Assembly (NCBI GenBank): GCA_027625915.1
Contig: JANTQA010000023.1
Span: forward strand, 7,936,001-8,000,000
From: Anaeramoeba flamelloides
Taxonomy: Eukaryota > Metamonada > Anaeramoebidae
DNA: 64,000 nt
Reading direction: 5' to 3'
The notes below the pieces were generated by a model that saw nothing but the letters and a program-made list of their open reading frames with translations, did no database searches and was not told where the DNA came from. The translations under genes were made by a program, and so were the position numbers. This document shows positions 55,059 to 64,000 of this stretch, piece after piece. Each line of letters starts with the position of its first letter. The first letter of the stretch is position 1.

Positions 55059-56660
55059 CTTTATAAAATTGGTCAAATTTTCATTTTTTAAAAATAGTCA
55101 ATTCTATTGTAATATAATTAGGCTGTAGGTATTTAAAACACCCTTTCTGGAAGCTAATGTATGCTAAGGTATGCTATAGTGGGTAAGATTCTGTTTGGGT
55201 AGTTTGAATGGTATGTTAGGTTTTTTTAACCAAGATTGTAAAAAAACAATTAAGATAGGATTTATACTTTTTTCGATTATTTTAAGGGGCTAAAACATCA
55301 CACTTTACTTTGTTGGTTAAAAAGGGTTTTTTACAGTGTTTCATAGTATTTAGAATTGATGGTTTCAGTATTTTTGGATTTTCTGCAATCTATGTGATAA
55401 AATAACACGACACAAGTATAAATTGAAAAAAATTGAATTTACAAATATTCAATCTCTGGGCGAATTACTCATCGTTCCAAAATCAAAATAATCTGAAAAA
55501 TTAATTTTTCAAGTTTAGAGCTATGAATCTCCTCTAGTTTAGAAGTTATTCTCAATTTTCGATTTTTTGTCAAAAATAATTTCTTTTTTTGAAATTTTGA
55601 ATTTTTCATTTCTAAAAAAGGTACATTTTAACACAAAAATATTTTTTTTTTGGTATTTTAAAGATCATCTTACTAGGGTAATTTTTGATCAATAATATGA
55701 TTTTGGTGAAAAAAATTGAAAAAATTAAGGTTTAAAAAAAAATTTTGTTTTGAAATTTTTTTTACTACTCTTTTGATTTTCCCATTTTTGATTTACTCAA
55801 ATTTTATATTTATAATATATTTTAAACTACAATAGTTATAAATTTTTTAATTTTGAATTTTTTTTTTCACTTTTATAAAAGTTAATTATAAAAATACATA
55901 AGTTACGGTGAATATGAGTTGATAAAATGATATATAAAAATCTATTTGACATAGACAAAAATTTTTTTTCAAAAATTTTTTATTTTGATTTTTTTTGTGA
56001 ATTTTTAAAATTTAAACTTTATGAGGGTTAGTGGTTTCGAAAATATTTAGTATTTAAAATGGGTGTTTTTGACTTTTTTCAAAATTGAAAATTTTAAAAA
56101 ATGTATATAAAAATTTTTTTTCAAAATATTTTGTAAAGTACTATAAATTGGTAACTTTGAAAAAAAAAAATTTTTTTTAACATCTCAAAAAAATGATTTT
56201 TATTTTTATTTTAACTGAAAAACAAAGTTTAAAAAAAAATTTTTTTTTAATAGGAAAACTCTAGTAAAATTTCATTTTTTTCTAATTTATCATTAAAAAA
56301 TTTCACATTATCAATATTTTGAAAAAAAAAATATTTGACCTCATTTTATTTTATCTAAATATTCATTTTTTCAAATTTTTGATAGTTTTTATCACTAGAA
56401 AAATATAAAAAAATGCTAAAACAATTCCAAAAACTTTTTACTAGAGTTTCCTATTAAAATAATTTTTTCTAAAAAAAAATTTTTTTATATAAGTTTTTTT
56501 CAAATCAATTTTAAGTTTGTTAATTTTTTTACAATGAAAAAAAAAAATTAATCATAAAAACTTAAAGTTTTTTTTCAAAAAAAAATAATATATTAGAAAA
56601 ATTACTCAATTAAAAATTCAATTTTATTATCTTTAGAATTTTATAATTTTAAAATATCCA
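55059..56660. other. Very low-complexity A/T stretch
   Basis: 1.6 kb dominated by A and T homopolymers. A short unit TATGCTAAGGTATGCTATAG near 55160 is a local direct repeat. No gene is supported. Confidence 0.6.
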
Positions 56661-56665
56661 ATAAT

Positions 56666-56747
56666 TACTCATTAGCTCAGCGGTAGAGCACCGAGATCTC
56701 AAAATTTGAAAAGTGTGTAGCCAGAGTTCGATTCCTGATAAGATAAA
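56666..56747 (+). tRNA. Degenerate tRNA-like unit (A box, B box), possible pseudogene
   Basis: TAGCTCAGCGGTAGAGCA (56673-56690) is a perfect A box and D arm. GAGTTCGATTCC (56724-56735) is a near-perfect B box and T loop. A run of about 19 T at 56760 could end RNA polymerase III transcription. A loop ATCTCAA follows CCGAG, which would give anticodon CTC, but the 3' half of the anticodon stem is missing, and the acceptor and T stems pair poorly. It is more likely a tRNA relic or tRNA-derived promoter than a working tRNA. Confidence 0.45.
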
Positions 56748-56970
56748 TTAAATTAATAGTTTTTTTTTTTTTTTTTTTCAAAAATTTTTTATATATAATT
56801 TGATCAATTAAAGTATACATGTTTGCTACCTGAATTTACCTTTAAATCTTTTCAAAATTTTTTTTTTCAAAAATTCAAATCCTCTTAAGGTACCAAAATT
56901 CTTATAAATACTGGTAACTAAGTAGTTTTTTCCGTGTTAGGAGTAGAAGATTTTAAATTATTTATATATA

Positions 56971-57166
56971 CAATCAGTTCCGCTTTTAAGGCACAAACTT
57001 TGAACGAAATTTAAGGCACAAAAAAAATCTCAAATTAAAGCACAAAATTCAGACTCTAGTAAAATAATTTGTAAAAAAAAAAAATACAAATTTTGTGCCT
57101 TAATTTGAGATTTTTTTGTGCCTTAAATTTCGTTCAAAGTTTGTGCCTTAAATTTGAAACTGACTG
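56971..57166 (+). mobile_element. Palindromic MITE A, copy A1
   Basis: 196 bp flanked by TA. It starts CAATCAGTTCCGCTTTTAAG and ends in the inverse, GAAACTGACTG. The two arms are almost perfect mirrors around a short A-rich centre. Confidence 0.85.
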
Positions 57167-57285
57167 TAGTAAAACCTACAATTAAAAAAAAAAAACTTTA
57201 AAATTCATTTTAATCTACGGTAGTCACTATATAAAAAATATAAAAACAATCTCAATTATTCATTTTTTTGGGGCTCTTATATTTT

Positions 57286-57372
57286 TCGAGTTATTGCCCA
57301 AAATAATTGTGAAAAATCACTATTAAAAAATTTGTATATAAAAATCGATTTTGGGCAATATCTCGAAAACTA
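57286..57372. repeat. Stem-loop with mirrored GTTATTGCCCAAAAT words
   Basis: TTCGAGTTATTGCCCAAAAT at 57286 faces ATTTTGGGCAATATCTCGAA near 57350. The stem is about 20 bp with one mismatch and the loop about 45 bp. The flanks CTCTT and AGAGACTT extend the pairing weakly. Confidence 0.6.
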
Positions 57373-57772
57373 GACGTCCTAGAGACTTCTAAACACCAAA
57401 AATCGAAATTTAAGAAAATTTTGAATTTGTTGAGCAATAAAATTATTTTTGATCCCAGTTTTATATTTATTCTTGTGGAATTATAAAATAATCTTTTGAG
57501 GATGGTTCATCCCTCAATCATTAATAACCATTAAAAACTTTCATATGAATGGAAATAATTAAGTAAGACTACAAAAATACAAATAAAAATCCAATTTGTT
57601 GAGTTTGAAATTTGATCAAATTTGAAATTTAATATTTTACCCTCTTCATGTAAGGCATATTTTTTCAATTCTATATTTGAAACATTTCCACCCTAAAGTC
57701 CTGAAAAAGATAGCTAATAATATATTTATTCTAACACTTACCTGTTTGAATCAGTACTGAGTATTTGAATTA

Positions 57773-57969
57773 AAGTCAGTTCCACTTTTAAGGCACAAAC
57801 TTTCAACGAAATTTAAGGCACAAAAAAATCTCAAATTAAGGCACAAAATTTGGAATTTTTTTATTTTGCAATTTATTATACTAGAATCTGAATTTTGTGC
57901 CTTAATTTGAAACTTTTTTTGTGCCTTAAATTTCGTTGAAAGTTTGTGCCTTAAAAGTGGAACTGACTG
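57773..57969 (+). mobile_element. Palindromic MITE A, copy A2
   Basis: 197 bp between TA dinucleotides. Left GTCAGTTCCACTTTTAAGGC, right AAAAGTGGAACTGACTG. The arms are nearly identical to A1 and A3. Confidence 0.85.
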
Positions 57970-58139
57970 TATAAAAGGTATAAAACTTGATTAAATATTC
58001 TTTTTTTTTTTTTTTAATTTTGAAAATCCAAATTTTATCAAAGATTTTTCGTACACATACAAATCATAATAAGAAAAAGTTGACACAAAAAAAGGAAGAC
58101 ATATATAAATAGAGATCACAATTTCAATTCTTTCCCTTA

Positions 58140-58337
58140 CAGTTAGTTTCACTTTTAAGGCACAAACTTTCAACGAAATTTAAAGTACAAAAAAATCTCA
58201 AATTAATGCACAAAATTTCGGATTTTTTTTTTTTACAATTTATTTTTACTAGAATTTAAATTTTGTGCTTTAATTTGAGATTTTTTTTGTGCCTTAAATT
58301 TCGTTGAAAGTTTGTGTCTTAAAAGTGAAACTGACTG
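58140..58337 (+). mobile_element. Palindromic MITE A, copy A3
   Basis: 198 bp with flanking TA. Left CAGTTAGTTTCACTTTTAAG, right TTAAAAGTGAAACTGACTG. It lies only 170 bp from A2. Confidence 0.85.
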
Positions 58338-59450
58338 TATTAAAAAATATTCGACTGATGAAAAAATTTCATAACCAATTTATTGGTTATCATATAGACT
58401 AAATTTTTTAGAATTGAAAATCAATTTCAATTTCTTGGAACTTTTCTCGGTTTGGTTAGAATGGTGTAAATGGGGTTTTCCAATCAAATAAAAAATAAAA
58501 AAACAACAGATTTATATAACAAATTAATTTTAATCTGTTGATAAAGGATCCTCTTGACTTAAACCACAATGAAAGTACAGTATTTCTAAAGTGTATTAAG
58601 AATGCATTTTGAAACCCCTCCTTAAAGTGAAATAATATAAAAGGAATTATTTTTATGTTTAGAGTAGCAAAACCATAAAGCCAAATGAGAGGCATTTTTA
58701 ACACTTTTTTTTAAGATGACTAAGTGAGTAAAATTGAGAGCAAACGAATTATACCATATTAGATAAAAAACTTATATTATCCCAAGTTAAAAAATAGTTC
58801 TCTTAAAGCAGTAAAAATTACCACAATAAAGTTTTGCTTGTCAATTTTGAGAATACACTAATTGACTAATAAATTTTCTCGAATTAAGAAATTGGGGCTA
58901 TTCTGATTTAAAGGAAAATAGAATTATGTCAACACTACTCGTGTATTTGTAATTTCTAAAATATAACAATAACACTACCAAATTCGCAAGATTATTGAAT
59001 TACATTTAAACCCATTAAAACACATATATTTGGTTTTAAAAACGGATACGAAAATTTGAATCCTTTTTTATTAAACAACATTTTTGAATTCCATTTTAAT
59101 ATTTAAAACACATTTATTTATTTAAAAAGGATTTCTTAATTTCATACTAATTTAGTAAAATTTCAATTTAACTTAAATTTAATTTTTTTTAATTAAATCC
59201 CAATAAGGATTTATGAATTAGATTACATTTTATTTAAATACACTCCAATTTAGAACAATTCGGATATTGAAGAAAGGTAGTAATATACACAATAATCTAT
59301 TTATTACAAAATAGAATAATTATAAAAGTTTAGAACTAAAATAGTTTTAGAATTTTTTTTATTTATTCTGATTAATTTGAAATAAAAATAAATATTTTTG
59401 TTTATAATTTCATATTGTAATGAAATATTAAGTAGAAAAGTATTAATATA
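58338..59450. other. Spacer between A3 and A4
   Basis: 1.1 kb of A/T-rich DNA. A chance ORF on the minus strand at 58456-58704 has no family resemblance. Nothing else seen. Confidence 0.5.
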
Positions 59451-59645
59451 CAGCCAGTTTCACTTTTAAGGCACAAACTTTCTACGAAATTTAAGGCACA
59501 AAAAAAATCTCAAATTAAAGCACAATTTTTTGGAATTTTAATTTTCACAAATTATTTTACTAGAATTTGAATTTTGTGCCTTAATTTGAGATTTTTTTTG
59601 TGCATTAAATTTCGTAGAAAGTTTGTGCCTTAAAAGTGAAACTGA

Positions 59646-59648
<3 letters not shown>
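59451..59648 (+). mobile_element. Palindromic MITE A, copy A4
   Basis: 198 bp. Left CAGCCAGTTTCACTTTTAAG, right CTTAAAAGTGAAACTGACTG. The right flanking TA is the first unit of a (TA)n microsatellite (to about 59678), so insertion was into, or seeded, a TA run. Confidence 0.85.
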
Positions 59649-59678
<30 letters not shown>

Positions 59679-59680
<2 letters not shown>

Positions 59681-60254
59681 AGCAACATGATTATTACAAT
59701 ACCCAAGAAACGCACGACTTATTACCTAAAGTTCATCTATTAATTTTAGAAAAGGAAAAGAAATAAACAAAATAAATACATTAGAATTATTTTTTTTACA
59801 AAAGTCAAATAATTATAACTGTGTTTATTGTTTTGATTTGAAAACAATCTCATTGTTATATTCTTAGTTTGGTCTGGAAGAACGAAAAAAAAAATGAAAT
59901 TATTCGAAGTGATACAGGATGATATTGAGGAGTTCGAAGAACTACGATTAATATCACCTTAACAATAGAACAAACCGATTATTTTGAGTCTCGAAGGAGA
60001 ATCAAAACGAAGAATTATAAAAGGCGATTGTTGAACAAATGAAACAATATGAGATGCTATTTATTTTTTCAACTCGGGATCTAACGCGTTAAACAAACAA
60101 ATAAATAAATAAATTTAACCAAAACAAGTGGTTTCTTCTTTTTTAATGGTGCTTTGAAGAAACTACTCTTCAAAGGATCATATTCTCTCCAATGTATTTA
60201 GTAAAAACATTGAAGTTAAATATTGAATTTTGATCATTGGTGACAAAACTTGGT
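59679..60254. other. Spacer next to the transposase remnants
   Basis: About 575 bp. It includes a 22-codon frame at 59894-59962 (MKLFEVIQDDIEEFEELRL) that resembles the start of a protein but has no continuation I can support. Confidence 0.4.
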
Positions 60255-60440
60255 TTAAATTTTACAGAGATAAACTAGATCGTTCATCCATTCAATGTGA
60301 TCTATTTCCTCTATATTCCCCATTTTGTCAGCCAATTCTCGAAAACCATCAAATTTAAAAATCTGTCTGTATTTATTGGTGTTCTTAACTCTGAAGTATT
60401 TTGAACATTTCTCTAAATTTTCTTGACTTGGTAGAGTAAA
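60255..60440 (-). pseudogene. Coding-looking fragment, probable transposon remnant
   Basis: On the minus strand a frame of about 60 codons ending TAA at 60255 reads CFTLPSQENLEKCSKYFRV, then FDGFRELADKMGNIEEIDHI and EWMNDLVYLCKI. The composition is balanced and unlike chance ORFs here. It lies downstream of the transposase in the same direction, separated from it by MITE A copies. It may be the distal part of the same element or a second small gene of it. No family recognised. Confidence 0.35.
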
Positions 60441-60633
60441 ACAAATATTTTTTCTTTTGTTTTCTTAAATGATCATTTATTTTTTCCCCTTTCCAAACCC
60501 GCTTATAAATGAGCTCTTCTCTCTTTTCTCTTTTTCGAAGAAAAAAAAGAGAACAAACATTTTTTTGAATGATATTGATTTTTTTACGAGCAAAAACAAA
60601 AAACTTGTTTGTATATGGACATTTTTTTCAATA

Positions 60634-60828
60634 CAGTCAATTTCACTTTTAAGACACAAACTTTCACGAAATTTAAAGAGCAATAAAAATACCAAATTAA
60701 GGTACAAAATTTTGGATTCTAGTAAAATAATTTGCAAAAAAAAAATTAAAAATTTTGTGCCTTAATTTGAGATTTTTTTGTGCTTTAAATTTCGTTGAAA
60801 GTTTGTGTCTTAAAAGTGAAACTGACTG
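60634..60828 (+). mobile_element. Palindromic MITE A, copy A5
   Basis: 195 bp with TA on both sides. Left CAGTCAATTTCACTTTTAAG, right TTAAAAGTGAAACTGACTG. It interrupts minus-strand coding-looking sequence (NEKKLLDNLGKVWKRIKLI ends at it). Confidence 0.85.
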
Positions 60829-60839
60829 TAAAGAAATGA

Positions 60840-61630
60840 GTTTTATTCTTTTCCAAACTTTCCCCAAATTATCAAGCAATTTTTTTTCGTTTTTATCTAA
60901 CAAGTAATTTGGTTCCTTGGACCAAACTTTGTGTTCAATTGGTTTTAAATTGAGATATTGAGAAATCTCAGTGTTATCGATTAAACAAGGTCGTAAATAA
61001 GAATTTCAAAGTAATGTTAAATAACTTTAAATATCAATATTTAAAGACAAATTTATTGGAAAATTACGTCTTAATTCACTTTGTTAGAATTTGAAATAAG
61101 ACGACCATAAAATTTCTATTTTTTTCCTACAGTCATTTTCACTTTTTTAGGCACAAACTTTCACGAAATTTAAAGCTCAATAAAAATCTCAAATTAAGGC
61201 ACAAAATTTGGAATTTTTTTTAAGAAATTTATTTTACTAGAATCCAAAATTTTGTGCCTTAATTTGAGATTTTTATTGTTCTTTAAATTTCGTTAAAAGT
61301 TTGTGCCTTAAAAGTGAAACTGACTGTAATATAAAACAAAATTTATCTTTTATGTCACTATTTAACGATAAAATTGCAATAAAAAATGGGAAATCTTCTT
61401 GGAATTTCCCGATTAAATTGTGCGTTTCTGATGTTAAATGGCTATTTTTTACCTTTTATTTAAATATATGAAATTCTTTTTCAAAAAGTTGATTTAAATT
61501 GATAATTTTTATTTCATGCTTTAAAATGGTATACGTGTTGTTTTTCCAGTTGGTGATTTTATTATTTTTTTTAATATGGTGATGTTTTGATTCGCCATAG
61601 AGTGCGTTTATATTATCAATATGTCCAAAT
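60840..61630 (-). pseudogene. Decayed downstream coding region of the transposase
   Basis: Minus-strand coding-looking segments lie beyond the stop of the 778-aa ORF. Around 61480-61630 they read KFGHIDNINALYGESKHHHI and TNWKNNTYTILKHEIK, the C-terminal pattern of this transposase type (gender of residues H, E, H, K, N conserved in order). Further segments are LTSETHNLIGKFQEDFPFF (61335-61470) and CLIDNTEISQYLNLKPIEHK (60900-60990). They lie in different frames and are split by MITE A6, so the copy is no longer intact past the main ORF. Confidence 0.5.
61130..61326 (+). mobile_element. Palindromic MITE A, copy A6
   Basis: 197 bp with TA on both sides. Left CAGTCATTTTCACTTTTTTA, right CTTAAAAGTGAAACTGACTG. 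Inserted within the decayed downstream part of the transposase region. Confidence 0.85.
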
Positions 61631-61715
61631 TTATTTAAGTATGTGAGAATGTGTTTTTAAAGTATGAACTTTTAAAATTTTGAAATGATTAAAATAATTA
61701 TTTCTTAGGATTTTA

Positions 61716-61763
<48 letters not shown>

Positions 61764-63967
61764 TCTTGATATTTGAGATGATTTTTATATGAAAAGCAGA
61801 TATTAAGTAGTTCTAAGATTTTTTTAATTTTATTATTAATGAGTTCTTTAATTATTTTAACTTGTTTGGTAAAGTGTAATAAAATTTGTATATCAAGTAT
61901 AATACTAAATAACTCGAGAAAATTCTTTATAATATCAAAATTTTGATTTTCATATATTTTCAAAATTTGAAGTTTAAAAGTTTGTTTATAATTTATTATA
62001 AGATCAAAAAATACGCTAAAATAATAACGAGAAAAATATTTTCTATCTTCAAATCTTATATGATTAAAACTGTTAAAAAAATTCTTTGTTCTTGAATGGT
62101 TGGTTTCGATTTGAAAGAAATAATTATTTTCAAAATAATTAGCTTGCTTTAGCCACTCTTTTGGTTTGATGATATTTTTGAAGGAATTTTCTAATCTGAT
62201 TAAGATTCCCCCGTAAAAAATATGTCCAAATTCCCCTGGAAAAGTAGTTACTATATGAATATTTAAATTCCAAATTTCAGACTTGAGTGAAATATATTTT
62301 ACGCCTGTGTTCTTTTCTAAATTTTCTCTTTCTTTTTTATTATTTATTTTTTTTAGTTGTTCTTGATATTTTTTATAATATAAGTTATCTTTAAGAAGAA
62401 TATTATCCTCATTATTCATAATCCAATCATCGCGAGTTTGAGTACATTCAATACAATAATTTTTAGTTTTACCGCCTGCCTTTTTTATTCCTAATAATTT
62501 CGCCTTTTCTTCAAAATCAGTAATCCATATGATTATTGGGGCAAAAACCATTACTTCTTCATTTGAAGACCTTTTAATTTTTATACCTTTCTCTAGTTTT
62601 TTTAAATCGTTAATTATTGGTGATAAATTTTCATATAAATTCTTTGTTCCTGGAATAAAAGTTATTGGGAAGTGTGAATTTTCTAATTTTCGAGTTTTTC
62701 TTTTTTGAGAAGCAAATGTTAAGTAAATCCCATTTAATACCGTGCTTTTTTGTGTTTCTAATGAACTGTTAAATTTAAAATCATCTGAGTATATTATTAA
62801 AGGGAGAATAATATGGTTTTTTCCATCTTCTACCATTTCTGTTTCATCTATTAATTTTTGGAACTGTAAGTCAAATTGGTCATACTTTGTTTTATTTTTT
62901 GAAAAACAAAAAACCATTTTCTTTGTAGATCCAGTTAACAATATTTTTTTTTCTAAAGTCCCAATAAATTTTAAATTTTTAAATATTTTTTTCAAAGTCA
63001 GAAATTTTCTGATTGGTGGAGATATTGGTGATAATTCATACAAAGTTTGATTTTGTTGAAATTTAATTTGTTTGTTTATAGTATATTGTTGAAGAATTGC
63101 AGTATGTTCCAATTTTTCATTTTGAAAAAAGGAAATAATCACATAAAAATCATCGTTTTCTTGAAAAATTGAACCCAATTTAAAAAGATTATTATCCACA
63201 CTTAGCCATCTCTTTGAGAAAATTGTTGAATAGCACCAGTGTTCCCCGTTCCAAAGTTCATTCGTTTCTTTTGAAAGGATTCCTGAATCAACATGACTTA
63301 GTTTATCTGTAAAATATTCTGTTGGAAGGAGGCCTTTAATCCAATTACTGGGCTTCATATAAAATTCAGTATTTGGTTTTTTAGATAAGCAAGATCGATG
63401 AAATAATTTTTTTTGAAGATTAATAAAGTATTTTATTGCAGATTTTGAATAGTATTTTTGGTTATTCAAAAATATGTTAATATTGTTTCTGAGGCAAATC
63501 TTACTCCAATGATAGTAAAGTGATAAAATGTGGTTACCAATTAGCCCAAAATTTACTTCCGATGAATTATCTATTTCTAGAACACGTTTTCTTTGAATAG
63601 ATGAGTTAGGAATATTACTTAATTGGGGTAAATTTCTCATATTTGGCAATTGTTCTGGATCAATAAATTCTCGATTTCTTGTGGTAGGGTAATCTGGGTC
63701 ACATTTGTTGTCATCATCAATTGGATCAAAATGATCCATTTCAGTATTAACATCAATGTCAATTTCTTCAATTGGGTCTACTAATGCTTCATAATAATTT
63801 CCATCTTTTTGTTCCTGGGGGTTTGTGTTGTGCAAGCTAAAAATAGTGTTTCGGTACATTTGTTCCAACATTCTATCTTGTTGTGCGTGTTTCATTTTAC
63901 ATCGGTTGAATCGGCGATAAGAACCATATTCTTTATAACAGCGAGGGAAAATATAATGTGACATCAA
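61631..63967 (-). CDS. Plavaka/KDZ-like DDE transposase
   Basis: 778 codons from ATG 63967 (MMSHYIFPRCYKEYGSYRRF). Residues 5-25 look like a decayed zinc-finger start. Residues 60-95 are acidic. The catalytic region begins with LPLIIYSDDFKFNS (Asp395 or Asp396, candidate first catalytic acid), followed by GIYLTFASQKRKTRK and FIPGTKNL. Then come IIIWITDFEEKAKLLGIK (Asp484) with the zinc pair YCIEC (Cys505, Cys508), and FPGEFGHIFYGG (Glu579, His582), which corresponds to the DPMHxxFxG block of Plavaka, CxC and related transposases. This pattern belongs to the CACTA-linked Plavaka/Kyakuja-Dileera-Zisupton group of cut-and-paste DNA transposons. A run of 13 Asn comes from an ATT microsatellite. 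The ORF ends early relative to the family, and homologous coding-looking sequence continues downstream in another frame. Terminal repeats were not found; the element may extend past the window edge. Confidence 0.75.
61718..61757. repeat. (ATT)n microsatellite inside the transposase
   Basis: About 13 ATT units encode a run of Asn residues near the C-terminus of the transposase ORF. Confidence 0.95.
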
Positions 63968-64000
63968 TAAATAAAAGCCAAATGTTAAAAAATGAATAAT

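Noticed and set aside
56971-58337. Regularly spaced near-identical units resembling a CRISPR or tandem array
   Set aside because: Units are about 197 bp, palindromic, TA-flanked and irregularly spaced in unrelated spacers; they are MITEs in a eukaryotic contig.
59894-59962. 22-codon frame MKLFEVIQDDIEEFEELRL as a gene start
   Set aside because: Balanced composition, but no continuation, splice donor or family match that I can defend.
1-64000. Retroelements, capsid-bearing or other virus-like elements
   Set aside because: No reverse transcriptase, integrase, protease, capsid or DNA polymerase motifs were seen; all mobile DNA recognised is of the cut-and-paste or MITE kind.

Overview
The window is about 80% A+T and eukaryotic. 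Its genes have short GT-AG introns or very long ones packed with repeats, the stops are TAA and TGA, and the proteins carry poly-Q, poly-N, HN and acidic tracts. The best clue to the organism is the gene at 5713-13139, an RCC1 propeller followed by two BTB units ending in a VHRMVLQARSGLYRKFF-type motif. That architecture is strongly expanded in Anaeramoebae (anaerobic amoeboflagellates such as Anaeramoeba), so I infer a nuclear contig from an Anaeramoeba-like protist. The assignment rests on family resemblance only.

Layout. (1) 115-4937 (-): six-exon armadillo-repeat protein, SmgGDS-like at best, whose third intron holds about 3 kb of repeats. (2) 5713-13139 (+): divergently placed RCC1-BTB-BTB gene with one 5.4 kb intron. 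(3) 16291-24611 (+): four-exon secreted or membrane papain-family cysteine peptidase with an acidic low-complexity stalk, a dystroglycan-type cadherin-like domain and a C-terminal membrane segment; introns 2 and 3 are full of nested transposons. (4) 28178-28804 (+): small TIS11-like CCCH zinc-finger protein, followed by an orphan exon-like ORF at 29152-29271. (5) 33564-34382 (-): three-exon ribosomal protein uS17 (RPS11). (6) 37498-39081 (+): intronless TPR protein with an MGxxxT N-terminus. (7) 43820-45535 (+): splicing factor SF3B2. (8) 48888-49778 (+): MIT-like domain with poly-Q tail. (9) 52773-53450 (+): two-exon E2 enzyme, UBE2C type. (10) About 60250-63967 (-): a Plavaka/KDZ-like DDE transposase with decayed downstream coding pieces, next to a cluster of palindromic MITEs.

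The space between exons is dominated by non-autonomous DNA elements. By eye I separated about a dozen families, here lettered A to N, P and M. They include a roughly 197-bp TA-flanked, almost fully palindromic MITE (A, eight copies), Tc1/mariner-like D and E, and TIR elements B, C, H, I, J and K. In one intron they are nested three deep (C contains A, which contains D). I saw no reverse transcriptase, capsid, integrase, rRNA or CRISPR array. One degenerate tRNA-like unit with A and B boxes lies at 56.67 kb.

The genes do not form a pathway. They are mostly housekeeping genes (translation, splicing, ubiquitin-dependent cell cycle) plus lineage-type signalling and protease genes. Exon junctions were inferred by reading frame, splice dinucleotides and protein-family continuity. 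Element boundaries are approximate unless terminal repeats and a target duplication are stated.
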